Shown piece after piece: positions 47,753 through 56,958 of a DNA stretch of 64,000 bases (within the stretch, counting starts at the first letter, position 1; each line of letters begins with the position of its first letter). The stretch is from positions 2,418,001-2,482,000 of the forward strand of contig NZ_CP108394.1 in assembly GCF_041435215.1 (NCBI RefSeq). Direction: 5' to 3'. The notes below the pieces were generated by a model. That model was not told where the DNA came from. It ran no database searches and saw only the letters and a program-made list of their open reading frames with translations. The DNA comes from Streptomyces sp. NBC_01314. GTDB taxonomy: Bacteria > Actinomycetota > Actinomycetes > Streptomycetales > Streptomycetaceae. Made by a program: the position numbers and the translations under genes.

Positions 47753-48976
47753 ATGACCTCATACACACTCACAGAGCACATGGTCAAGCACACGTCGACG
47801 GTCCCGGCGACCGACGGCGTCGAGATGGAACTGCCCGTCCGGGAGTACGACGGCACCCCTGGCAACGGGCACGCGCACGACCGCGAGCCGGTACTGATGC
47901 TGCACGGCAGAAGCGTGCCGGAGCTGGCGGGCTTCGACCTCGCGCCGGTGCCCGGCGGCGACCCCAACCGGTACAGCTGGGCACAGGAACTGGCGGCGGC
48001 CGGTTACGACGTCTTCCTCGCGGACCTCCAGGGCTCCGGCCGCTCACCCCGCCCTGGGCAGATGGACGATCCGTACAACGCCAATCCGGCACAGCAGCAA
48101 CCAGTCCTCGTCGACCACACCATCCCGGCGCCCGGCCCGCCCCCGTACAAGTCCGAGCTGGGCAATTCCGACAGTGATGAGGCAGAGCTGGCGACGGTGG
48201 TGAAGTTCATCAAGTCCCAGGTCGGCCCGGGGAAACGGATCCGCTTCGTCGGCTGGTCCGCGGCCGCGTTCGTCATGGGCCCCTACACCCTCCAGCACCC
48301 CGGCGACGTTGAGAGCCTCTTCCTGCTCGCTCCGATGTTCCCGCCACGAGGACGGTGGTCGGGAAACCCCGACGACCCCTTCGGGCTCCCGTCGGGGGTC
48401 ACGGCGCTGCCCGTGGGCAAACCGGCCAACCTGTTCGGCTTCCCGATGCATGTCGCCAGCAAGGCCGGATTCAAGAAGTCGCTGACCGGCACCCCCTCCC
48501 TGTGGGAGGCCGGCATCGACGAGCGTGTGTGGGCCGCCTGCATGGAAAACGACCCCGTCGGCAGCAAGTGGGGACCCCAGACGAACGGCGACTACGAGGG
48601 TGTCCTGCGGTACCGGAACACCTACTGGTGGGGCTGGAACAACAAGACCGTGCCGCTCAAGAGCGAGGGCAGGTACGTGCTCGGCGACCGGGTTCCCGTG
48701 CTCATCCTCTACGGGGAACTGGACCGGACGGCCAACAGTCCGACGCCGATGATCGACGACCTGCACTTCTCCGTCCCGGATCTCTATGCGGCCATCGGGG
48801 GTACGAAGAAGCTGATGTTCTGCTTCGAGGGATCCAGCCACTCCCTGGCGTGGGAGACCACCGCCCGGGCCATCCACCACTTCTCGAAGCTCTGGTTCAA
48901 GAACGGCAAGGTGGAGGGCCTCAGCAGCGGCAAGTACTTCAGGGAACTGGACGGCAATCTCATCCCCCTGCCGTAG
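47753..48976 (+). CDS. Alpha/beta hydrolase
   Basis: 407 residues. LMLHGRSVPELAGFD is the oxyanion region, nucleophile elbow RFVGWSAAAFVMGPY (Gly-x-Ser-x-Ala rather than Gly-x-Ser-x-Gly), Asp in LILYGELDRTANSP, His in FEGSSHSLAWETTAR. A large lid segment (residues about 180-290) carries many Trp and Pro residues. No signal peptide. ATG 47753 has AGGAG upstream. Substrate unknown. It converges on the glycerate kinase gene with 3 bp between stops. Confidence 0.82.
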   Translation: MTSYTLTEHMVKHTSTVPATDGVEMELPVREYDGTPGNGHAHDREPVLMLHGRSVPELAGFDLAPVPGGDPNRYSWAQELAAAGYDVFLADLQGSGRSPRPGQMDDPYNANPAQQQPVLVDHTIPAPGPPPYKSELGNSDSDEAELATVVKFIKSQVGPGKRIRFVGWSAAAFVMGPYTLQHPGDVESLFLLAPMFPPRGRWSGNPDDPFGLPSGVTALPVGKPANLFGFPMHVASKAGFKKSLTGTPSLWEAGIDERVWAACMENDPVGSKWGPQTNGDYEGVLRYRNTYWWGWNNKTVPLKSEGRYVLGDRVPVLILYGELDRTANSPTPMIDDLHFSVPDLYAAIGGTKKLMFCFEGSSHSLAWETTARAIHHFSKLWFKNGKVEGLSSGKYFRELDGNLIPLP

Positions 48977-48979
48977 AGG

Positions 48980-50149
48980 TCAGGTGAGGAAGTCCCGGGC
49001 GATCCCCTCGGCCACCCGCTCCAGGATCGGCCCCGGATCGGCGATGCAGCGCTCCACGTCGGGCTCGACGTCGGTCAGGGGATACGCCCGGCGAATTCCG
49101 GCCCGCCCCAGCGCCTCCGGCCGCAACGCGAGCCGCCCGCACACGGCGACGACCTCCTTGCCGACGGCGCGGGCGGCCGCCGCGACCCCCGCCGGGGCCT
49201 TGCCGTGGAGGGTCTGCTCGTCGAGGGAGCCTTCGCCGGTGATGACGAGGGTGGCCTTCTCCAGCGCCGTCGCGAAGCCCAGCACGTCGAGCATGACCTC
49301 GATACCGGGCCGGAACCGCGCGCCGAGGATGAGGGCGCCGTAGCCGATGCCACCGGCGGCACCCGCGCCGGGGGCGAGAGCGTGCTCGGCGGTCCGACCC
49401 CCGATCGTCTTCTCCAGGACGGCCGCGAAGTGGACCAGGGCCGCGTCCAACGCGGCCACGTCGTCGGGGCTCGCGCCCTTCTGCGGCCCGTAGACGGCGG
49501 GGGCGCCCTTCGGCCCGGTCAGCGGGTTGTCGACGTCGCTGGCCAGGACGAGGTCGATCGACGCGAGTCTCTCGTCGAGGCCCGTCAGGTCCGCCGTGAC
49601 CAGGTCGCGCAGGCCCCCTCCCCCGGGCCCGACGGGCTCGCCCGCCGCGTCCAGGAAGCGCGCCCCGAGCGCGGCGAGCATGCCCGCGCCGCCGTCCGTC
49701 GTGGCGCTGCCGCCGACGCCGAACACGATCGTGCGGGCGCCCGCGTCCAGGGCTGCGCGCAGCAGTTCGCCGGAGCCGTACGTCGAGGCCGTGAGCGGCG
49801 CGAAGACCCCGGCGGGGAGCCGCTGCAAGCCGCTCGCCTCGGCCATCTCGACGACGGCCGTGTCGCCGCGCAGCGCGTACGCGGCGGCGACGGGCTCACC
49901 GAGTGGGCCGGTGACCCGTACCTCGCGTCGTTCGAAACCGGCCGCGACCGCAGCGGCCACCGTGCCGTCACCGCCGTCGGCGACCGGCAGCGCCTCGACC
50001 TCCAGGTCGGGCACCACCCTGCGCAGGCCCGCCGTGACCCGCTCGGCGACCTGGACGGCCGTCAGCGTGCCCTTGAACTTGTCCGCGGCGATCAGCACCC
50101 GCGGGGTCGCCCGGTCCGTGTCGATCCCGTCCACTGCGGCGTTCGCCAC
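48980..50149 (-). CDS. Glycerate kinase (GarK/GlxK family)
   Basis: 389 residues; phosphorylates D-glycerate. Signatures: VLIAADKFKGTLTAVQVAER, ALPVADGGDGTVAA, IVFGVGGSATTDGGAGMLAA, DNPLTGPKGAPAVYGPQKGA and LVITGEGSLDEQTLHGKAP. GTG 50149 is chosen because GAGGGG lies 8 nt upstream. Monocistronic. It would return glycerate from the glyoxylate side of central metabolism. Confidence 0.92.
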   Translation of the reverse strand: MANAAVDGIDTDRATPRVLIAADKFKGTLTAVQVAERVTAGLRRVVPDLEVEALPVADGGDGTVAAAVAAGFERREVRVTGPLGEPVAAAYALRGDTAVVEMAEASGLQRLPAGVFAPLTASTYGSGELLRAALDAGARTIVFGVGGSATTDGGAGMLAALGARFLDAAGEPVGPGGGGLRDLVTADLTGLDERLASIDLVLASDVDNPLTGPKGAPAVYGPQKGASPDDVAALDAALVHFAAVLEKTIGGRTAEHALAPGAGAAGGIGYGALILGARFRPGIEVMLDVLGFATALEKATLVITGEGSLDEQTLHGKAPAGVAAAARAVGKEVVAVCGRLALRPEALGRAGIRRAYPLTDVEPDVERCIADPGPILERVAEGIARDFLT

Positions 50150-50496
50150 CTTGCGTTCCCCTCGCTCATCGGGCCTTGCGCACGTCAAGGCAGTCGCGCC
50201 GCTGCGACCCTAACCGCCCTGCACCCCGTACGTCATGCCCCGTCCCGCCCACCGAACACCGTGCGCGGTGCCGCCGAGGGGCCCTCGCCCACCGCCGGCC
50301 GGGAGTCCCCGGGCGCCACCGCACACGAGTCCGGGGCGTCCCTCCGGCGCGGCGCCCGCGCTCCGGGAGACCTCCGGCCCACGCGCGAGCCTCGCCCGTA
50401 CGGCCCCCGGGCACCACGCACGGGCCGCACCCGCACGGGCCGCACCCGCACCTCGGTCCCCGAGCGGGCGTGCCCGGAAGTGGGTAGACCTCAACC
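50150..50496. other. Divergent intergenic region with a 15-bp tandem repeat
   Basis: Nothing coding. GGGCCGCACCCGCAC occurs twice head to tail at about 50421-50450, with a partial third copy. Promoters of the glycerate kinase and ADP-ribosylglycohydrolase genes must lie here but no clear boxes are visible. Confidence 0.45.
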
Positions 50497-51594
50497 ATGA
50501 CGCCCACGAGCCCCGCGACCCTCACGCCCCCGGTGGGGGCCGAACTCGCCGACCGTGTTCTCGGGGGCTGGCTGGGCCGGATCGCGGGGAACATGCTCGG
50601 GAAGCCGGTCGAGCAGGGGGACCTGTGGACGCGGGAGCGCATCGACCGGTATCTGCGCCAGGCCGGGGCCCTGCCCCTCACCGACTATCTTCCAGAGCCG
50701 GCCACCGAGAGCGACGGGCTGGCGCTGCGGCCGGAGTGGCGCAGTTGCGTGCGCGGCCGGATCCACGGCAGCTGCCGCGACGACGACGTCGACTACGCGA
50801 TCCTCGGGCTGCACCTTCTGGAGACGCACGGTTTCGGCTTCAGCACCGAGCAGGTCGGCGACCTGTGGCTGCTGCGGCTGCCGTATCTGCAGACGTTCAC
50901 GGCGGAGCGGGCGGCCTACCGCAACCTCGCCCAGGGCCTGAAGCCGCCGCTGACCGCCACGTACGACAACCCGTACCAGGAGTGGATCGGCGCCCTCATC
51001 CGCGCCGACGTCCACGGCTGGACCTGGCCGGGCCTGCCCCGGCGCGCGGCCTCACTGGCCCGGCGCGACGCGGTGCTCTCGCACACCGGCAACGGGGTGT
51101 ACGGCGCCATGTGGGCGGCGGCGCTGGTGGCGGCGGCCTTCACGGCGCCGGGGGTACGGGCTGCCCTGGACGAGGCCCTGGCGGTGATCCCGGCGGGCAG
51201 CCGCCTCGCCCGGACCGTGCGCCGGGTCGTGTCGCTGCACGACGCCGGACTGGGCTGGGAGGACACGCTCACCACGGTGGGCGAGGAGACGGCCGGGCTG
51301 GGCTGGATCCATGTCGTGCCGAACGCGGCGGTGCTGACCGCCGGGCTGCTGTACGGCGAGGGTGACTTCACCCGGACGATCGCGCTGACCGTCCGCGGCG
51401 GCCTGGACACCGACTCGAACGGGGCCACCGCCGGTTCGGTGGCGGGTGTGCTGTGCGGGGCGGCGGCGATTCCGGACCGGTGGAAGGACCCGTTGGAGGA
51501 CACCATCCGCAGCGCGGTGTTCGGCTTCGACGGGGTGCGCATCAGCGAACTCGCGGAGCGCACGGTGCGGTTGGCGGAGGCCTCCGGCTCCTGA
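50497..51594 (+). CDS. ADP-ribosylglycohydrolase family protein
   Basis: 365 residues, DraG/ARH-like all-alpha fold. Metal residues sit in CRDDDVDYAILGLHLLE and in the C-terminal RGGLDTDSNGATAGSVAG (DTDxNGA). LGGWLGRIAGNMLGKPVE is the N-terminal signature. It probably removes ADP-ribose from protein or nucleic acid. The NUDIX gene 64 bp downstream and the sirtuin gene at 55161 make an NAD/ADP-ribose theme plausible; this is inference. Confidence 0.88.
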   Translation: MTPTSPATLTPPVGAELADRVLGGWLGRIAGNMLGKPVEQGDLWTRERIDRYLRQAGALPLTDYLPEPATESDGLALRPEWRSCVRGRIHGSCRDDDVDYAILGLHLLETHGFGFSTEQVGDLWLLRLPYLQTFTAERAAYRNLAQGLKPPLTATYDNPYQEWIGALIRADVHGWTWPGLPRRAASLARRDAVLSHTGNGVYGAMWAAALVAAAFTAPGVRAALDEALAVIPAGSRLARTVRRVVSLHDAGLGWEDTLTTVGEETAGLGWIHVVPNAAVLTAGLLYGEGDFTRTIALTVRGGLDTDSNGATAGSVAGVLCGAAAIPDRWKDPLEDTIRSAVFGFDGVRISELAERTVRLAEASGS

Positions 51595-51658
51595 GCGCCG
51601 GTCGTTCCACTCCCCGAGCGCCGATTTCAGGCCCTTCGGAGCCGTTTATTCTTCCTGG

Positions 51659-52147
51659 ATGACCACTTCGGACTTCGCCGCGTACATCGCGAGCCTGCCC
51701 CGGGTCCTCGCGGGCGCCGCCGCTGTCTTCCGGGACGCCGAGGGGCGGGTGCTGCTCGTCGAGCCCAACTACCGCGAGGGATGGGCGCTTCCGGGCGGGA
51801 CGATCGAGTCGGACGGCGGGGAGACCCCGAGGCAGGGCGCGCGGCGCGAGACCCTGGAGGAGATCGGGCTGGACATCGAGCCGGGGCGGTTGCTCGCCGT
51901 GGACTGGGTGCACGGGGTGGGGCGGCCGCCGCTCGTGGCGTACGTGTACGACGGCGGGGTGCTCGGCGAGGAGGACCTGGAGCGGATCCGGTTGCAGGAG
52001 GAGGAGCTGCTGTCGTGGCGGCTCGTCCCGCGCGCCGAACTCGCCGGGTATCTCCCGGGAACGCTCGGCCTCCGGGTGCTCGCCGCCCTCGACGCGCTGG
52101 CGGACGGGGGCACGGTCGAGCTGGAGAACGGAGACCGGGTGGGCTGA
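51659..52147 (+). CDS. NUDIX hydrolase
   Basis: 162 residues with a full Nudix box, GGTIESDGGETPRQGARRET-LEEIGLD, at residues about 46-71 (metal-binding REtxEE). Substrate not predictable; ADP-ribose is an attractive guess next to the ADP-ribosylglycohydrolase gene. ATG 51659. Confidence 0.9.
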   Translation: MTTSDFAAYIASLPRVLAGAAAVFRDAEGRVLLVEPNYREGWALPGGTIESDGGETPRQGARRETLEEIGLDIEPGRLLAVDWVHGVGRPPLVAYVYDGGVLGEEDLERIRLQEEELLSWRLVPRAELAGYLPGTLGLRVLAALDALADGGTVELENGDRVG

Positions 52148-52561
52148 ACCACCGAAGGGCTGGTCGCGGACCGGCGAAGATCGGCCACGGCGGTGTTGCT
52201 CGACTGCCGCCCCTGTTGACAGGAGTCACCTGACTTCAGGTCAACTGCCCTGTACAGAACGTGAGAAGCGTGAACCCTCCACTTAATAGAAGTCTAAAGC
52301 GCTGGCCGAAAACGCTGCCCGTTTGTCACTCCAGCCCCTAGGCTGACGTCAACCCCGTCCGAGTGATCGCGCCCCGTGGCCTCACTCGGGAACCGGGGCA
52401 GTACTCGGGACACCCGTGACCGGCGGCCCGAGCGCGGGCCGTGGCTCCGGTAGATCCGGAGCACCTGGGGGAGCGGTCACCGGGAGCCGCCCGGAGCAGT
52501 CGGTCTCCCCCCACCTGCGGGCCGATCCTCGCCCGTCCTCACCGAACAGGCAGCTGAGGTC
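52148..52561. promoter_or_regulatory. Upstream region of the Ser/Thr kinase gene with an ACCTGA-CT-TCAGGT palindrome
   Basis: 414 bp, no gene seen. ACCTGACTTCAGGT (52228-52241) is a perfect 14-bp palindrome, and TTGAC (52216-52220) and GTCAA (52240-52244) form an outer repeat. ACTT-AATAG-AAGT lies at about 52282-52294 in a locally A/T-rich stretch that could hold the promoter. Confidence 0.5.
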
Positions 52562-55078
52562 ATGGAACCACTGGGCTCAGACGATCCCGAGGAACTAGGT
52601 CCCTACCGTCTCGTGGCACGGCTCGGCGCAGGAGGGATGGGACGGGTCTATCTGGCGCGCTCCCCGCAAGGGCGGATCGTCGCGGTCAAGGCCATCCGTC
52701 CCGAGCTGTTGGGGGACAAGAACTTCCGCATCCGCTTCCGCCGGGAGGTGGAGGCCGCCGGAGCGGTCAGCGGCCGATACACCGCGCCCGTGGTGGACGC
52801 CGACCCGGAGGGCCCCATCCCGTGGCTGGCCACGGACTACATCGCCGGGCCGACCCTGGCCGAGGCGGTCGCCATGCACGGCCCGCTCCCGGTGGAGTCG
52901 GTGCTCGTCCTGGGCGCCGGCATCGCCGAGGCGCTGATCTCGGTGCTGGCCGCCGGGCTGGTGCACCGCGACCTCAAGCCGTCCAACGTGCTGCTCGCCG
53001 CCGACGGCCCGCGCGTCATCGACTTCGGCATCGTCCGGGCGAGCGACGGGTACGACCTCACCCGCTCCGGCGCCGTCTTCGGCTCCTTCGAGTACATGTG
53101 CCCCGAGCAGGCCACGGGCGAGCCGCTGGGCCCCGAGGGGGACATCTTCTCGGTGGGCTCGGTGCTCACGTTCGCCGCGGCCGGACACGCGCCGTTCAGC
53201 GGCACCGCCGCGGCCACGCTGCTCTACCAGGTCGTGCACAGCGCACCCGACCTGTCGGGCGTGCCCGAGCCCCTGGACAAGATCATCAGCCTCTGTCTCA
53301 CCAAGGACCCCCGGCTGCGGATCACCCCGGACAAGCTGGCCGCGGCCTGCGTGCCCGGGGGCGTGGAGCAGTTGACGGGCGACGGCTGGCTGCCCCCGTC
53401 GGTGACCTCCTCGATCGCGCTGCGCGCGGCGGCGGTGCAGACCCTGGACGCCGCACCGAACACCCCGGTCGCCTTTCCCCTGACCGGCACCGGGACCGGC
53501 CCCGAACCGGACGCGTACGGCCGGGACCGCTCCTCCCATGGCCGCGACCAGGGCCGGGCGGCGCACGCACACCACAGGGACCGGGCCGCGTACGACTTCC
53601 AGCAGGAACGTGCCTCCTACGGGTCACAGCAGGACGCGGCCGCGTACGACTCGCGGCAGAGCGGGGCCGCGTACGACTTCCGGCGGGACCAGGCGCCCGG
53701 TCCCGCGGAGACCCCGGCGGCGTCCGGCTCCGATCGCTTGTACGACGGCTCCGTGCACCCGGGCCGACGGGGTGAAGTGCCGTCGCCCGGCGGTACCGGC
53801 GGCGAGATGCCGGTATCCGTGCTTCACTCCCGTACGGAGCCCCGTTCCGCTCCCGAGGAGCCGGAGCCGTACCGCCCCTCCTCCCCCGGGCATCGCCGCG
53901 CCGTGCCGCGGCCCGGTCCGTCACGGCGTACGGTCCTCACCGTGTCGGCCGGCGGCGCCACCGCCGCAGCCGCCGGCGCCGCCCTGGTGCTCGGCCGGCC
54001 GACGAAACCGGCCGCGCGGTCCACGACACCCGCCGGCCCGGCTCCGAAGCCGCTGTGGACCTACCGCAGCGACCCGCTGCTCCAGGCGCCCGCCGTCTTC
54101 AACGACGGCACGGCCCTGCTGAAGACCCGGCATGGCGACATGGTCTGCCTCGACCTCAAGGACGGCACCCGGCCCAAATGGGTCTACCAGGGCATCAGCC
54201 AGTCACCCACCCCGACCGTGCTGGCCTTCGACGCCGCGATCGCGCTCGGTGAAGGGTCGACGGTGATCGGGGTCGACCCGGTCGACGGAGGGGAACGTTT
54301 CACCATCGACTTCGGGCCGGACTTCCGGTTCAACACCCTGCTCGGCGCCACCGACGACCGGGCCGTCTCCGTCATCGGTGTCCGGCTCCAGCGGGATTCC
54401 GACGACCAGGGCGTGGCGACCTCCACGGACACGGTGTTCGGCGTCGACCTCGCGGGCCGTCGCGCCGAGGTCATCCCCATCAGCCCCGAGGACGTCGGTA
54501 TCCGGCTGGCGCCGGTCCTCCTCCCCGGGCTCTTCGTCTACGCCGACGGCCTGCGCAACGTCACCGCCCGGAGCACCAAGAGCTCCGGCGTCCTGTGGCG
54601 GTACCCCGTCGGCTACGACCTCCGGCCCGGCCTCGCCGTGCTCAACCGCACGGTGTTCGCCATCGGCGCGGAACTGAAGGCCCTGAACCTCACCACCGGC
54701 AAACTGCGCTGGCGGGTCAAGCCCGAGCGCGGCATGTTCGCCTCCCTGGGCGTCTACGGCAACACGGTCTACGTCACCGGCACGGACCCCGCCGGCGTGT
54801 ACGCCTTCAACGCCGGGACCGGCGCCCGCCGTTGGTTCTGCCCCACGCCGCGCCTCAGCATCGACCACCCCGTCACCGCGGGCCCCGACGCCGTCCACGT
54901 CCCCGCCTACCAGAACAGGGACGGCATCTACGCGATCGGAGCCGCCAAGGGCAGACTCCTCTGGAACTTCACCGACGGCGTGGAGACCGGCGTCAACGAC
55001 TGGCAGCTCTCCTGCGACCACAGCGGCGTCCTGGTCGCCCAGCACTACGACCGTACGTACGGCCTGCCCGCCTCCTGA
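52562..55078 (+). CDS. Ser/Thr protein kinase with membrane segment and PQQ-type beta-propeller
   Basis: 838 residues. Kinase at about 16-275: RLGAGGMGRVYLARS (Gly loop), VAVKAIRPELL (Lys), VHRDLKPSNVLLAADGPRVI (catalytic loop), DFGIVRASDG. The APE position reads CPE. A linker to about 450 has YDFQQ/YDSRQ-type repeats. Residues about 455-482 (RRTVLTVSAGGATAAAAGA, then ALVLG) form a single hydrophobic segment. The rest is a PQQ-like propeller (KPLWTYRSDPLLQAPAVFND, LKALNLTTGKLRWRVKPERG). A cytoplasmic kinase with an extracellular sensor is the usual topology. Spacing of GAGG to the ATG is short. Confidence 0.93.
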   Translation: MEPLGSDDPEELGPYRLVARLGAGGMGRVYLARSPQGRIVAVKAIRPELLGDKNFRIRFRREVEAAGAVSGRYTAPVVDADPEGPIPWLATDYIAGPTLAEAVAMHGPLPVESVLVLGAGIAEALISVLAAGLVHRDLKPSNVLLAADGPRVIDFGIVRASDGYDLTRSGAVFGSFEYMCPEQATGEPLGPEGDIFSVGSVLTFAAAGHAPFSGTAAATLLYQVVHSAPDLSGVPEPLDKIISLCLTKDPRLRITPDKLAAACVPGGVEQLTGDGWLPPSVTSSIALRAAAVQTLDAAPNTPVAFPLTGTGTGPEPDAYGRDRSSHGRDQGRAAHAHHRDRAAYDFQQERASYGSQQDAAAYDSRQSGAAYDFRRDQAPGPAETPAASGSDRLYDGSVHPGRRGEVPSPGGTGGEMPVSVLHSRTEPRSAPEEPEPYRPSSPGHRRAVPRPGPSRRTVLTVSAGGATAAAAGAALVLGRPTKPAARSTTPAGPAPKPLWTYRSDPLLQAPAVFNDGTALLKTRHGDMVCLDLKDGTRPKWVYQGISQSPTPTVLAFDAAIALGEGSTVIGVDPVDGGERFTIDFGPDFRFNTLLGATDDRAVSVIGVRLQRDSDDQGVATSTDTVFGVDLAGRRAEVIPISPEDVGIRLAPVLLPGLFVYADGLRNVTARSTKSSGVLWRYPVGYDLRPGLAVLNRTVFAIGAELKALNLTTGKLRWRVKPERGMFASLGVYGNTVYVTGTDPAGVYAFNAGTGARRWFCPTPRLSIDHPVTAGPDAVHVPAYQNRDGIYAIGAAKGRLLWNFTDGVETGVNDWQLSCDHSGVLVAQHYDRTYGLPAS

Positions 55079-55160
55079 CAGCACCGGGGCCGGGGCTCCG
55101 CACCCGACCCCGGCCCGATATCCGCTCGCCCCCACCGGCCGGCCGACCTACCCTCGCCCC

Positions 55161-55895
55161 ATGAACAAGCCCCTCGTCGCCATCCTCAGTGGCGCAGGCA
55201 TCTCCACCGACTCCGGCATCCCCGACTACCGAGGCCCGAACGGGCTGTGGCGGCGGGATCCGGAGGCCGAGAAGCTGGTGACGTACGAGTACTACATGGG
55301 CGATCCCGAGATCCGGCGGCGCTCGTGGCAGATGCGGCGGCAGAACCGGACACTGAAGGCGGAGCCGAACGTGGCGCACCGGGCGGTGGCCGAGCTGGAG
55401 CGGTCCGGTGTCCCGGTGCGGGTGATCACACAGAACGTGGACGGGCTGCACCAGCTCGCCGGGATGCCGGCCCGCAAGGTCCTCGAACTCCACGGCACCG
55501 CGCGGTCCGTGGTGTGCGTCGAGTGCCATGCCCGTGCGCCGATGGAGGACGCACTCGCCCGGGTCGAGGCGGGCGAGGACGATCCGCCCTGCCTGAAGTG
55601 CGGCGGTGTGCTGAAGTCCGCCACAGTGATGTTCGGTGAGCGCCTGGACCCCGTGGTTCTCGGCGAGGCCGTCTCGATCACCAAGGCCTGTCAGGTCTTC
55701 ATCGCCGTCGGCACCAGTCTCCAGGTGCAGCCCGCCGCCGGGCTCGCCGGAGTCGCCGCCGACCACGGGGCACGCCTGATCATCGTCAACGCCGAGCCGA
55801 CCCCGTACGACGAGCGGGCGGACGAGGTCGTACGCGAGCCGATCGGGACCGCGCTGCCGGAGGTGCTGCGGGAGATCGGCGCCGCGGGCGGCTGA
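55161..55895 (+). CDS. NAD-dependent protein deacylase, sirtuin (Sir2/CobB) family
   Basis: 244 residues. AILSGAGISTDSGIPDYRGP (NAD site), VITQNVDGLHQLAG, catalytic His in LELHGTARSVV, four zinc cysteines in CVECHARAP and PPCLKCGG, VMFGERLDP, and IAVGTSLQVQPAAGL. Length and motifs are complete. Removes acyl groups from lysine, producing O-acyl-ADP-ribose. Converges on the methyltransferase gene. Confidence 0.95.
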   Translation: MNKPLVAILSGAGISTDSGIPDYRGPNGLWRRDPEAEKLVTYEYYMGDPEIRRRSWQMRRQNRTLKAEPNVAHRAVAELERSGVPVRVITQNVDGLHQLAGMPARKVLELHGTARSVVCVECHARAPMEDALARVEAGEDDPPCLKCGGVLKSATVMFGERLDPVVLGEAVSITKACQVFIAVGTSLQVQPAAGLAGVAADHGARLIIVNAEPTPYDERADEVVREPIGTALPEVLREIGAAGG

Positions 55896-55908
55896 GGGGC
55901 CGAGCGGC

Positions 55909-56766
55909 TCACGGGCTGAGCGGTTCGGCCGGTTCGGTCGGTTCGGACATCTCGGTCGGTTCCGTCGGCTGGGTCGGCTGGGCAGCGGCGGGGCGGGTGA
56001 CGCGGATCTTGGACTGGCCGTGCGGCAGTTTCTCCCAGTCGTCCATGAGGCGGGCCTGGAGGCCGTGCTTCGCGGCCAGGGCGACGAGCGTCTCGGTGCG
56101 GTAGTAGAAGTCCTCCCTCAGGACGTGGTGTTCCGTGCCCTCGGTGCGGTCGAAGGTGAAGTCGAACCAGCCGTCCGGGGTCAGCACCCGGCCTATGTGG
56201 GACAGGCACTCCTCGATGACGTGCAGCGGTGAGTGCGAGAAGACGCTGTGCGCGTGCACCACGTCGAAGTGGGCGTCGGGGAGGAACCGGAGCGTCAGGT
56301 CGCGTACGGGGGTGAGGGTGGGGAGGCGTTGCTGCAGCCCCATCTCCACGATCGTGTCCTGGGCCGCGGCGAGGATGTCGGGCGAGATGTCGATGCCGTA
56401 GTAGTGCCCGGGTTCCAGGTGGCGGATGAACCGCCAGCCGCCCCGCAGGTTGCCGCAGCCGATCTCCAGCATGCGGTGCTCGGGGCGCAGACCGTGGCCG
56501 AGCAGATAGTCGAACTGCATCGCGCCCAGCGCCAGCCACCGTTCACGGCTGCGGCTGCCGACCGCCGCGTCCGGGTCGGCGCGGGTGTCGGAGCGCATCA
56601 CCGCGCGGTAGTAGTCGATGTGGTCGGGGTGGCGGTGGCGCAGCCACATGTCCCGGACGACACGCACCAGGTGGCGCGGCACCCGGTCGGGGTGGCGCAG
56701 CGCGTAGGTGATGCGATGGCCGAGGGCGGCCCGGTTGACGGTGACGTTCTTCTCGGTCGGCGGCAC
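55909..56766 (-). CDS. Class I SAM-dependent methyltransferase with repetitive C-terminal tail
   Basis: 285 residues. SAM motif I is MLEIGCGNLRGGWRFIRHLE; GHYYGIDISPDILAAAQDTI is motif II; FDVVHAHSVFSHSPLHVIEE is the post-motif region. The final 25 residues are a TQPTEPTEMSEPTEPAEP repeat encoded by GGTTCGGTCG-type repeats. Substrate unknown; the N-terminal basic region (HPDRVPRHLVRVVRDMWLRH) is unusual. Divergent from the two-component system. Confidence 0.85.
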   Translation of the reverse strand: MPPTEKNVTVNRAALGHRITYALRHPDRVPRHLVRVVRDMWLRHRHPDHIDYYRAVMRSDTRADPDAAVGSRSRERWLALGAMQFDYLLGHGLRPEHRMLEIGCGNLRGGWRFIRHLEPGHYYGIDISPDILAAAQDTIVEMGLQQRLPTLTPVRDLTLRFLPDAHFDVVHAHSVFSHSPLHVIEECLSHIGRVLTPDGWFDFTFDRTEGTEHHVLREDFYYRTETLVALAAKHGLQARLMDDWEKLPHGQSKIRVTRPAAAQPTQPTEPTEMSEPTEPAEPLSP

Positions 56767-56958
56767 GGGGTTTCCTTCCCAATGGACTTTGGGGGTGCTT
56801 CCCGAGGTGGCTCGGGTCGTACTGCCAGCCTCGGGGCGGCGGCGGGCGTTCGGCTCGGTCGACCGGCTCCGGTCCGCGGGCGGTTCGGGCGATCCTCGTA
56901 TCAGCCGATCGGTTGATGCGGTCGGGAGCCGGTCACGTTAGACACAGGAGGGCGACCT

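Noticed and set aside
48980..50188. Longer glycerate kinase starting at 50188
   Set aside because: The extra residues are not family-like and GTG 50149 has a good ribosome site.
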